A stretch of 64,000 nucleotides of DNA from Deltaproteobacteria bacterium. Its GTDB lineage: Bacteria > Myxococcota > Myxococcia > SLRQ01. Below are positions 24,864-33,138 of this stretch, in pieces. Made by a program: the position numbers and the translations under genes. The stretch lies in contig JARGFU010000009.1 in NCBI GenBank assembly GCA_029210625.1, forward strand, positions 168,118-232,117, read 5' to 3'. Within the stretch, counting starts at the first letter, position 1; every line of letters starts with the position of its first letter. The notes beneath the pieces are model-generated. The model was not told the DNA's origin. It saw nothing but the letters and a program-made list of their open reading frames with translations, and did not search any database.

Positions 24864-26222
24864 TCAGCCGTTTGCGCTCTCCTTGGCCGATACCTCGGCC
24901 TCGGGGCTCGCCGCGGAGGCGTCCTCGGGCGCCGGGGCCGGCTCACCCTCCCCCTCGGAGCCCTCCGGGGCCACCTCGGGATCGGCCGCCGGCTCCCCCT
25001 CGGGGGCCGCCTCGCCCTCCGGCGCGGGCTCGCCCTCGGGCGCCACCTCGGGCGTCGCCTCGGGCTCGGGCGTCGGCTCCGGCGCGGCCGCCTCGTTGGC
25101 CTTGATCTCGCGCATCATCTGGATGGACTCGATCCGCGACTTGGCGTTCTCCACCTGCTCGGGCTTCGCGCCCTCCATGCCCATGAAGCGCTTGCACTGC
25201 GCCTCGGCCTCGACCGGCTTCGTGTTCTGCAGCGACTTGCAGAGGCCGAAGGCCGCCGGGGGGAAGTTCGGCCGGATCTTCTGGACCGCCGCGTACTCCC
25301 GGGCGGCGCCGTCGAAGTCCTGGGCGCCCTCGAGCGCCTGGGCGTAGTAGAAGTGCGCCTCCCAGGAGGCGGCGTCCAGGTTCACCGCCTTGGCGAAGGA
25401 CTCCGACGCGGCCTTGTAGTCCCGGTAGGAGAGCGCGTAGGCGCCGAGGTTGAGGTGCCCCGGGGCGAAGCCGGGATCGAGCTCCACGGCCTTCTGGAAG
25501 TTGCCGAAGGCGGCGCGCATGTCACCCCGCTTCATCGCGATCATGCCCAGGTTGTTGTAGATGCCCGGGTCCTTCTCGTTGCGGCGCTTGGCGGTGCCCA
25601 TCATGAACTCGGCGAGGCGGTAGGCCCCCTGGTCGTAGTGCACCAGGGCCAGGTTCTTGTGGGCGTCCGCGTTGTCGGCGTCGCGGGAGAGCAGCGTGCG
25701 CAGGGTCTTCTCCGCCTTCTTGTACTTCTTGTCGAGGCGGTAGAGCACCGCCAGATCGTTGAGGATCCGGCCCTCGTAGGGGTTGTCCTTGCGCAGCTTC
25801 TCGAGGATCTCGATGCCCTCGGCGAAGCGCACCTGATCCCGGCGGATCTTCGCCAGGTTCATCGCGGCCTCGAGGTGCCCGGGGTCCTGTGCCAGGACCG
25901 CCTCGTAGAGCTCGGCCGCCGGGTCGAGCTCACCGAGGTGCTGGAGGCAGTAGGCGAGGTTGTAGCGGGCCGTGGTCAGGTTGTCGGCCATCTCGAGGGC
26001 CTGCTCGAACTTCACCCTCGCGGTGGCCCAGTCCCGGGCCTCCATGGCCTTCACGCCCTCATCGAAGCGGCTCTGGGGCGTGTCCTTCCGGGCCACCGGC
26101 CGCACCGCGACCGGCATCTTCTCATCCGGATCGACCACTTGCGGCTTGGGACAGGCGGTGGAGAGGAGCAGGAGGGCCGCAGCCGAGGCGAGCGTCGTCA
26201 GCTTCTTCATGGTGATCGTCAT
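24864..26222 (-). CDS. gltE: GltE/AglT-like TPR lipoprotein
   Basis: A 452-residue lipoprotein. The lipobox LSTAC puts the lipid Cys at about 24. About eight tetratricopeptide repeats follow (about 50-350, e.g. ARVKFEQALEMADNLTTARY, AYALSYRDYKAASESFAKAV). The last 75 residues are a Pro/Glu/Ala tail with repeated PEGE units. M. xanthus GltE (AglT) is a TPR lipoprotein needed for gliding. The ATG at 26222 is preferred over the one at 26210 because GGAGG lies 9 bases before it. It starts 4 bases after the gltD stop. Confidence 0.82.
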   Translation of the reverse strand: MTITMKKLTTLASAAALLLLSTACPKPQVVDPDEKMPVAVRPVARKDTPQSRFDEGVKAMEARDWATARVKFEQALEMADNLTTARYNLAYCLQHLGELDPAAELYEAVLAQDPGHLEAAMNLAKIRRDQVRFAEGIEILEKLRKDNPYEGRILNDLAVLYRLDKKYKKAEKTLRTLLSRDADNADAHKNLALVHYDQGAYRLAEFMMGTAKRRNEKDPGIYNNLGMIAMKRGDMRAAFGNFQKAVELDPGFAPGHLNLGAYALSYRDYKAASESFAKAVNLDAASWEAHFYYAQALEGAQDFDGAAREYAAVQKIRPNFPPAAFGLCKSLQNTKPVEAEAQCKRFMGMEGAKPEQVENAKSRIESIQMMREIKANEAAAPEPTPEPEATPEVAPEGEPAPEGEAAPEGEPAADPEVAPEGSEGEGEPAPAPEDASAASPEAEVSAKESANG

Positions 26223-26226
26223 CGGT

Positions 26227-29200
26227 CTAGCCCTCCGCCTCGGTGCCCGCAGGGGCAGTAGTGGCCTCGCCCTCGACGCCGGGCATCGCCGGCGCCGGTG
26301 GCGGCTCCGGGGCCCGCTCGATCGGCGTCTCCTTGAGCTCGGCGATGGGACCGCCGGTCAGGAAGAACTCGGAGCCGAAGTACTTCACCTCGGGCACCTC
26401 GCCGAAGGCGTTGGGCCGGAAGGCGAGCATCACCTCCTGCGCCTGCAGGGTGCACTTGTTGTAGACCGAGAGCTCGTGGCCCTTGGACAGCGCCTTCTCG
26501 AGCGCCTCGATGGCCTTGTCCTCGAGCGGGAAGGCCTTCTCCTCCAGGAAGGAGATGTACAGGCCCTCCTGATCCGCATCGAGTCCCGGCGGGATGGGGG
26601 CGTCGAGGAGGTTCCGGGCCAGGTCCTTGTAGGCCAGGCCGATGCGGGTCAGGGCGCAGATGCCCCAGTCGCCCGAGCCCCGGGCCAGCACCGCGGTGTA
26701 GTCCTTCTCGAGCTGGGCCAGGGTCAGGGTCTTCTTGTCGAGGCGGGCCTTCAGCTCCTTCTGCTTCACCGTGTCGAACTTGATCGCCAGGTAGGCATCG
26801 AAGGCCGGGTCGAGGTTCAGGAAGTCGGACTGCGCGATGGCGTCACGCACCACCGGATGCTCCTGGTCTTCCTTGGCGAGCTTCGGGTACGCCTTCGCGA
26901 TCTCGCTGAAGAGGCGCATCTTGTTCTTGTCGTCGCCCAGCTCGTCGTAGGCCTGGGCGGCCCGGTACTTGGCGCGGATCACCTGCCAGGGCTTCACCCG
27001 CTTGGCGTACTTCTTCGCGTAGTCCTCGAAGAAGTTGGCGGCCCGCTTGTGGTCCTTCTGGGCCTCGTAGATCAGGCCGACGTTGTAGAAGATGTCCGGG
27101 ACGTCGTCGCGCTTCTCGTAGGTCTTCACGTACTCGAGGTAGGCGGCGATGGCCTTGGGGTAGTCCCCCAGGCCCTCGTACCAGAGCGCGGCGTTGAAGA
27201 GGCTGTCGGGCAGCTTCGTCTCGATCTCTTCCTTGATCGCCGTGACCAGCTCGGCCTCCTCCGGCCGCCGGTCCTCGGAGATCTTCTTGTAGGTCTTGCT
27301 CGTCTTGTCCCTGTAGTCGTCGAAGTAGCGCTTGTAGTAGGCCGCGGCCTGCTCGTAGTCCGCGATGCGGTCGTAGAACGAGCCGAGGTACTGGATCACG
27401 CGAGGCAGCAGCTCGGAGTCGTCGTAGGTCTTCTCGAGCTGGCGGCCGACGTCGATGGCCTTGTCGAGCTCCTTGGCGCGGTCGAAGATGACCATCGCGT
27501 TGAAGAGCGCCACGTCGGCGTACTGGGACTTGGGGAACTCGTCCACGAAGGCCCGGAACATCGGGGCGGCCTCGGTGTAGCGCTTGTCCTCGTTCACGCC
27601 CATGACGAGCTTGAACTGTGAGCCCTCGATGAGGGTGTCGAGGCGCTGGCCGAAGTCGTTGTCCTCCTTGGAGGCCTTCTTCGTGCCGGACTTGTTCAGG
27701 CGCTTGTTCGACCGGAACTTGCGGGCGAGGTCGTTGAGCTGCGCCCACTCCTCCTTGGTGTTCAGGGAGTCGAGGACGAGGTCCGCGGCGACCCGGGCGT
27801 TCTTGTCCTCGGGCCACTTCAGGATGATGTGCTCGAAGCGCTTCGCGGCCTCCACGTAGTGCAGGTGCACGTAGTAGAGGAAGGCGGCCTTGTAGCGGAC
27901 GACGATCTCGTCGGTCTCGAGCTCCTTGATCTTCTTCTTGGAGAGCTTCTTGGCGTTCTTCTCACGCCAGGTGTCGATGACCTTGACGTAGGCGTCGGAG
28001 GCCTCGATCTGCTTCTGCTCCCACTTCGGGATCTCCTCGGGCTTGTCGTCCTTGCCGGCGCGCTTCTTGATCTCCATCCGCTGCGCCTTGCCCTTGTCCT
28101 CGTCCTCCTTGATCTTCTGCTCGCCCTCGAGGACCTTCACCTTGCAGTCGCCACGGTCGATGCAGGCCAGCTCCTCGTAGCAGAGCAGCGCGACGTAGGC
28201 GGCCTCGAGGGTGTACTCCCCATCGGGCTGGATCTCGACGAGCTGCAGGTACTGGGTCGCGGCGTTCTCGAACTCGCGCAGGGTGAAGAGGATCTCGGCG
28301 TAGCGGTAGCGCAGGTTGTAGCCGTGCTCGCTGTCGGCGAACTTCTCCAGGTACCGCTTGTAGATCTCGGAGGCGAGCCGGTAGGTCTTCGCGTACTTCG
28401 TCTTCCGGGCCTCCTGGTGGTACTCGGTCACCAGCTCGCGCTGGGTGCCCTCGGCCAGGTTGTAGGCGCGCCGGATGGCCGACTCGTCGGCCTTGTTCGC
28501 CTCGGCCCAGGGGGTGCTCGGGCCGTAGAGATCGACCAGGCGCTGCATCTCGGCCAGGACCTGCTCGCGCTCCTGCAGGTTCGCGTAGGCGCGCACGACG
28601 TTGGCCTGATAGCTCGGGGCGTTCTCGTTGTAGGGCTCGGCCGAGAGGAGGTGCCGGTAGGTGAGGATGGCCTCCTCGTTCTTGCCCGCGCCGTAGAAGG
28701 TGTCGGCGAGGCGGGCGATCCACTTGATCGACTTCTTGCCCGCGTGGGACTCGTAGTACTGGATCGCGGGCTCCACGGCATCGAGCTGAGAGTAGGTCAG
28801 CACCATGTCGCGGAAGGCCTCTTCCTTCATCTGGATCTTGCCGGCGAGCTCCGGGTTCTTGCGCTCCTGCAGCTCGGCGTCCTCGACGACGAGCTTGAAC
28901 TTCTTGAGGGCCGCCTGGTGCTCGCCCAGGTTGTAGTCGCACCACGCCAGCTTGTAGGTGGCGAAGACCTTGATGCGCTCGTCACCGGCGTCGTAGGCCT
29001 TCTGGTAGCTCTTCTGGGCCTTGAAGACGTCGTTGCTGGTGAAGAAGTGCTCGCCCATCTGGAGGTAGGCGTCGGGCACGAAGCGGGACCGGGGGTAGCG
29101 CTTGATGAGGTCCCAGTAGAGGGCCACGCCCTCGTCCTTCTTGTCGGTCTCGTACATGTTGAACGCGAGGTTGAAGAGCACCTCGTCGTTCCGCGGGTAG

Positions 29201-29790
29201 GTCTCGAAGTCCTTCAGGATGCGGCGGTAGAGCTTGATCGCCTCGGTCCGGTAGAGCTCGGACTCCCGGTGGCTCGCCACCGGCTCGGGCTTCTCCTCAC
29301 CCCGGTTGGTGGCCTCCAGCCACTTCTCGTACTCCTTGTCCCAGGCCTCCATCTCCACGAAGTAGACGTACTTGCTCTTCTCCCACCACAGCTCGGCGAG
29401 CTGGAAGAAGAGGTCGGCCTTCTGGGAGGGGTTGGAGATCTTCGGGATGATCTTCTTGAGCTGCTCGATGGCCTCGGTGCGCTTCTGATCCGCGAGGTCC
29501 TCGCGGGTCATGTCCTCGGGGCGCTTGCGGCGCATGTCGGCCAGGGAGGCCGGGCCGACCCGCTCCTCGGGGCCTTCCTTCTTGGCCTCGGGCGCGGCGG
29601 GCTTCGACTCCGGAGCCTTCTCGGCCGCGGGGGCCTCGGCGGGGGCCTTCTTGGCCGCCGGCTTCTTGCGCTTGCGCTGCTGGGCCACCGCCTCGCCCGG
29701 CGCGAGGCCGAGGGTGGAGGAGGTGAAGCTTCCGAGGAGGACGAGGGCCGAGAGGACGGCCAACCGGCGCACGAGCTTGCTCTGCATCAT
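26227..29790 (-). CDS. gltD: GltD/AgmU-like periplasmic TPR protein
   Basis: A 1187-residue exported protein built from TPR-like helical repeats over most of its length. The signal peptide (MMQSKLVRRLAVLSALVLLG) is followed by a Lys/Ala/Pro linker (about 35-70) and repeats from about 95 onward, e.g. AIKLYRRILKDFETYPRNDE and ALYWDLIKRYPRSRF. M. xanthus AgmU (GltD) is a similarly large periplasmic TPR protein, a moving scaffold of gliding complexes. The preceding gene's TGA overlaps a GTG at 29811, but ATG 29790 with GGAG seven bases upstream is the better start. The tail is Pro/Ala/Glu-rich. Confidence 0.8.
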   Translation of the reverse strand: MMQSKLVRRLAVLSALVLLGSFTSSTLGLAPGEAVAQQRKRKKPAAKKAPAEAPAAEKAPESKPAAPEAKKEGPEERVGPASLADMRRKRPEDMTREDLADQKRTEAIEQLKKIIPKISNPSQKADLFFQLAELWWEKSKYVYFVEMEAWDKEYEKWLEATNRGEEKPEPVASHRESELYRTEAIKLYRRILKDFETYPRNDEVLFNLAFNMYETDKKDEGVALYWDLIKRYPRSRFVPDAYLQMGEHFFTSNDVFKAQKSYQKAYDAGDERIKVFATYKLAWCDYNLGEHQAALKKFKLVVEDAELQERKNPELAGKIQMKEEAFRDMVLTYSQLDAVEPAIQYYESHAGKKSIKWIARLADTFYGAGKNEEAILTYRHLLSAEPYNENAPSYQANVVRAYANLQEREQVLAEMQRLVDLYGPSTPWAEANKADESAIRRAYNLAEGTQRELVTEYHQEARKTKYAKTYRLASEIYKRYLEKFADSEHGYNLRYRYAEILFTLREFENAATQYLQLVEIQPDGEYTLEAAYVALLCYEELACIDRGDCKVKVLEGEQKIKEDEDKGKAQRMEIKKRAGKDDKPEEIPKWEQKQIEASDAYVKVIDTWREKNAKKLSKKKIKELETDEIVVRYKAAFLYYVHLHYVEAAKRFEHIILKWPEDKNARVAADLVLDSLNTKEEWAQLNDLARKFRSNKRLNKSGTKKASKEDNDFGQRLDTLIEGSQFKLVMGVNEDKRYTEAAPMFRAFVDEFPKSQYADVALFNAMVIFDRAKELDKAIDVGRQLEKTYDDSELLPRVIQYLGSFYDRIADYEQAAAYYKRYFDDYRDKTSKTYKKISEDRRPEEAELVTAIKEEIETKLPDSLFNAALWYEGLGDYPKAIAAYLEYVKTYEKRDDVPDIFYNVGLIYEAQKDHKRAANFFEDYAKKYAKRVKPWQVIRAKYRAAQAYDELGDDKNKMRLFSEIAKAYPKLAKEDQEHPVVRDAIAQSDFLNLDPAFDAYLAIKFDTVKQKELKARLDKKTLTLAQLEKDYTAVLARGSGDWGICALTRIGLAYKDLARNLLDAPIPPGLDADQEGLYISFLEEKAFPLEDKAIEALEKALSKGHELSVYNKCTLQAQEVMLAFRPNAFGEVPEVKYFGSEFFLTGGPIAELKETPIERAPEPPPAPAMPGVEGEATTAPAGTEAEG

Positions 29791-29807
29791 CTGTCGACTC
29801 CGATCGA

Positions 29808-31361
29808 TCACTTCAGGCCCCCGGCGCCACCCTCCTGGGTACAGGCGCTCTTGAGGGTGTACTTGTAGTAGCCGAGCTCATCGACCCACCACTCGCCCTG
29901 GAAGCCCCAGTACTCCCACTCGTCACCGGGCAGCTCGGGCTTGAGGAGCTTCTGCCCCGCGAGGCGGGCCTGGAGATCGACGCCCAGCTCGAGCATCTCC
30001 TTCTCCTTCTTCGAGGTCTCGAAGCGCAGGATCTGGGCCTGGCCGTCGAAGTTGCCGACGTCGGCGACGAGCTTGGCGAGCCGGGAGCGGATGAAGCGCC
30101 CGGTCACGAGCACGTTCTGCTGGCGCTGCTTGCCGAGCTGGGTCTGTAGCTCCTTCTGGAAGGAGGAGCCCCGCCACAGGCGCGTGGTCTCCACCTTCTC
30201 GAGCTCCCCGTCGAGGATCCGCAGGTAGCGGATGAGGGACTTGATCCGCTGGTTGTCCAGCATGAGGTTGCGCACCGGCACCGGCAGCTTCTCGCCCTGG
30301 GCGTCCGGGGTGGCCACCAGGGAGAGGAAGTAGGGCAGCTCGGTGTCGTCCGGGTGCGCGTCCACGATCTTCTGCACCTCGTCCGACATGGGCTTGTAGC
30401 GCGTGTCGAAGGTCTGGAGCTCCTTCTTCACCTCGTCGTAGAGGCAGGCGAAGTAGTAGACGGTCGACTTGAGGATCAGGCTCTCGGGCTGGAAGGAGCC
30501 GGAGAACTGGGGGGCGTGCAGGGTGTGCAGGGTGCCCATGGCCGAGCCCACGTCCTCGGCGAGGAAGGAGGACCAGCCGTTCTCGAAGAGCGCCACGTCC
30601 CAGTAGGTGGAGTAGCGCGGGATCTTCTCGTACCAGGCCTTCGAGTCGCGGTAGTTGCCCAGGGTGTAGTGGGTCCGGGCGAGGCCGAGGAGCGCGAGCT
30701 GCTTGGTGTTCTCGAGGTCCCAGTAGGCCAGCTCGGCGGTGTCCTTCAGGGTGAGGATCTCCTCGTAGTCCCTGATGGCCCGCAGGCCGCCCTCGCGGCC
30801 CTGGAAGGTCTTGATGATCCCCTGCAGGTAGAGCGCCTTGGCGTAGTAGGAGGACTCCCGCGGCACGCTGCGCAGGAAGCTCTCGGCCTCCGTGACGTTC
30901 TCGCGGCGGAAGGCACCCAGGCCGGTGAAGTAGTTGATCTTGAAGAGGGTCGCCGCCGGCAGGTTGGCGAAGGACTGGTTGTACTCCCGCTGGATCGCGA
31001 TGGGCAGGAAGAGGTCGTCGCGGATCTCCTCCGCGACCTCCACCAGCGCCGCCACCGACTTCAGGTAGTAGGGGTGCACCGGGCCCTGGGCCATGATGGC
31101 CTGGTAGTAGAAGGCCGCCGCCCGCTTCATCTCCATCTTGGAGAGGCTCTGGGCGAGGTAGTACTCGGCCTTCAGCCGGTTCTCGACGACCGGATCGTAG
31201 TAGGCCACGTCGTAGAACCCGAAGGCGGCCTCCGGGTACTTCTCGGCGTTGTAGGCCTTCACGGCGTTGTTCAGGCCGGTGGCCTGGGCCAGGCTGGTGG
31301 CCGGCAGCAGGAGCGCCAGACCCAGCAGGAGGCTTCGAAGAGAGCTCGAGATCTTCCGCAT
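29808..31361 (-). CDS. gltC: GltC-like exported TPR protein
   Basis: A 517-residue protein with a signal peptide (about 1-26, LPATSLAQ). TPR-like helical pairs span the first 330 residues (e.g. LNNAVKAYNAEKYPEAAFGFYDVAYYDP, in part KYPEAAFGFYD). The second half is mostly helical, with QKELQTQLGKQRQQNVL. The start at 31361 excludes an upstream frame extension that overlaps the barrel gene. The stop overlaps a GTG just upstream of gltD, so translation is coupled. In M. xanthus the TPR gene gltC follows two barrel genes, and the same barrel-barrel-TPR order is seen here. Confidence 0.7.
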   Translation of the reverse strand: MRKISSSLRSLLLGLALLLPATSLAQATGLNNAVKAYNAEKYPEAAFGFYDVAYYDPVVENRLKAEYYLAQSLSKMEMKRAAAFYYQAIMAQGPVHPYYLKSVAALVEVAEEIRDDLFLPIAIQREYNQSFANLPAATLFKINYFTGLGAFRRENVTEAESFLRSVPRESSYYAKALYLQGIIKTFQGREGGLRAIRDYEEILTLKDTAELAYWDLENTKQLALLGLARTHYTLGNYRDSKAWYEKIPRYSTYWDVALFENGWSSFLAEDVGSAMGTLHTLHAPQFSGSFQPESLILKSTVYYFACLYDEVKKELQTFDTRYKPMSDEVQKIVDAHPDDTELPYFLSLVATPDAQGEKLPVPVRNLMLDNQRIKSLIRYLRILDGELEKVETTRLWRGSSFQKELQTQLGKQRQQNVLVTGRFIRSRLAKLVADVGNFDGQAQILRFETSKKEKEMLELGVDLQARLAGQKLLKPELPGDEWEYWGFQGEWWVDELGYYKYTLKSACTQEGGAGGLK

Positions 31362-31377
31362 CGTTCGTTCCACTGAC

Positions 31378-32250
31378 CTAGAAGAAGTAGGAGACGCCCA
31401 CGTAGCCGCTGACCTGGTTGACGGTCTCGGAGGAGCCGTCCGCACGGCCCTCTGCCAGCTTCGCGTCGGTGGAGATGGTGTTCGGATCGAAGGCGCCGGT
31501 GCGGCAACCCTCGGAGAGGTTGGTGGGGGCGCTCGCCAGCTGCGAGAGCTCGTCCGGCGTGCAGCCGTTGAGCTTGGTGATCCGCGCCGAGTAGACGAGG
31601 TCGCGGATCTCGAGGCGCAGGGCCCAGTGGTCCGCCAGCATGACCCGGAAGCCGCCGCCGACCACGCCCGCCGGCCAGAGGCCCGCGCTCGCGGCGACCT
31701 TGTACTCGCGGCCGCCATCGGTGGGGGTGCGCAGGAGGAGCTGAACGGCGGTGTCCGCGACGCCCAGCCCGCCCGTCAGGAAGAGCGAGAAGGTGAGCAT
31801 CGCGTTCTTGTAGTAGGCGATCTTCCCGTAGATGGGAGACATCTCCATCGCCAGCACCGTGTACCAGCGGGTCAGGATCGACGGCGCGCTCGGCGGCTGG
31901 AGGAGGGCCTTGTCCCGGAGCTCGGCCTGCAGGTCGGTCTCGCGAGCCAGGTAGCTGTTGAAGTTGCCCAGCAGCTGGAGCCCGAAGGTGTCCATGAAGT
32001 GGTAGGCGGCGGCGGCGCCGAAGCCCACGTGCTGGGTCCACCGGCTGTTGATCTGGATCGTCGCCGGATAGGCGGTGAGCTCGAGCCGGCCGCCGAGGAG
32101 GTCCACCTTCCGCTGGATCACGTGGATGTGCTCGTTCGGGGAGATCGTGTAGCTCCGCCCCTTCTCCTCGGCCTGGCCGAGGCGGGGGGCGAGAAGGATC
32201 GCGAGCCCGAGGAGGAGTGCAGTGCGTCGCATCAGCTTTCCGTCACGCAT
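31378..32250 (-). CDS. Outer-membrane beta-barrel protein (GltA/GltB-like)
   Basis: A 290-residue exported protein with signal peptide (LGQAEEK at about 26) and amphipathic strands through the length (RLELTAYPATIQINSRW, HVGFGAAAAYHF, YTVLAMEMSPIYGKI). It ends in YVGVSYFF, the aromatic terminus typical for BAM-assembled barrels. A polar insertion with Cys pairs (about 225-265) may be an extracellular loop. The adjacent barrel gene has related features (SPVYGKL versus SPIYGKI). Placement before gltC-like fits M. xanthus gltB. A second ATG at 32232 is an alternative start. Confidence 0.78.
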   Translation of the reverse strand: MRDGKLMRRTALLLGLAILLAPRLGQAEEKGRSYTISPNEHIHVIQRKVDLLGGRLELTAYPATIQINSRWTQHVGFGAAAAYHFMDTFGLQLLGNFNSYLARETDLQAELRDKALLQPPSAPSILTRWYTVLAMEMSPIYGKIAYYKNAMLTFSLFLTGGLGVADTAVQLLLRTPTDGGREYKVAASAGLWPAGVVGGGFRVMLADHWALRLEIRDLVYSARITKLNGCTPDELSQLASAPTNLSEGCRTGAFDPNTISTDAKLAEGRADGSSETVNQVSGYVGVSYFF

Positions 32251-32264
32251 GGTCGTGCTGCTCT

Positions 32265-33017
32265 CTAGAAGTAGAAGGAGGTGCCGAGGAAGAAGGTCAG
32301 CACGGTGGTCATGCCGGAGATCGGCACCGGCGTGGCCGCGTCGAGGTCGAGGGTGTACTTGTCCTGGAAGAGGAAGCCCTTGAGCTCGCCCCGGATGGCC
32401 AGGTAGTCGGCCAGGTAGAAGCGCAGGCCGAGCCCGAAGGTGCCGGCCGGCTGCGAGGTGTTGGAGACGACGCAGTCGTCCTGATCCGCGCGCCCGTCAC
32501 CGTCGGTGTCGGCGACGCTGCTGCACTGGGCCAGGGAGTGGCGGCTGACGCCCACGAAGCCGCCGCCGGCCGAGATGTAGGCGCCCACGTGCACGGGCAT
32601 CACCGCGCTGATCGAGAGCTTGCCGTAGACCGGGGACCACCGGACCGAGCCGAGGGCCAGCCACTGGAGGGCGCCCATGTCGGCGAACTCGTCGTCCAGG
32701 TTGTTGTCGTGGATCGACATCCGGATGTGGCCGGTGAGGGAGGTCTTCTCCACGCCGATCACGTAGCCGCCGGTGAGCTGGAAGGCCCAGGCGTCGGTGA
32801 ACTGGTAGGCCGGCTCCAGCACGATGGCGTACTGGTCGAGCAGCTTGTTGTTCACCGACATGCCGGCGAGGAGCGAGAGGTCGAAGCGGCCTCCCTGGTC
32901 GTAGAGGCGCTCCTGCACCACCTCGTCGGTGGGGCCCACCGCCAGGGCGGGGCTCGCCAGACCACAGAGGGCCAGGAGGGCCACCCCGGTGGAAATCCGT
33001 AGGAAGCGTGCGTTCAT
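32265..33017 (-). CDS. Outer-membrane beta-barrel protein (GltA/GltB-like) with DxDxDG loop
   Basis: A 250-residue exported protein with signal peptide (LASPALA at about 25). It has repeated strands (FDLSLLAGMSVNN, FQLTGGYVIGV, GTFGLGLRFYLADYLAIRGEL) and ends FFLGTSFYF, an outer-membrane barrel signature. A loop with ADTDGDGRADQDDC resembles a calcium-binding thrombospondin type 3 motif and is flanked by two Cys. The segment RWSPVYGKLSISAVMPVHVG also occurs, in related form, in the next gene. ATG 33017 is chosen because the signal peptide starts there; 33035 is an alternative. It follows the VWA gene by 121 bases. Confidence 0.78.
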   Translation of the reverse strand: MNARFLRISTGVALLALCGLASPALAVGPTDEVVQERLYDQGGRFDLSLLAGMSVNNKLLDQYAIVLEPAYQFTDAWAFQLTGGYVIGVEKTSLTGHIRMSIHDNNLDDEFADMGALQWLALGSVRWSPVYGKLSISAVMPVHVGAYISAGGGFVGVSRHSLAQCSSVADTDGDGRADQDDCVVSNTSQPAGTFGLGLRFYLADYLAIRGELKGFLFQDKYTLDLDAATPVPISGMTTVLTFFLGTSFYF

Positions 33018-33138
33018 CTGCCTGCTGTCTCCCATCGTCGGTCCGATAATCGTGCGGGGAAGGTCGGCCTCGCGCCGCCCTCCCCCGCGTTCTCGTAGCT
33101 CGGGCTCTTCTCGAAGGTCCGTGGGGTTTCGCCGCCCC

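Noticed and set aside
24864..25100. Repeated Pro/Glu codons as a DNA repeat array
   Set aside because: The repeats follow the PEGE protein units at the GltE-like C-terminus and do not continue outside the gene.
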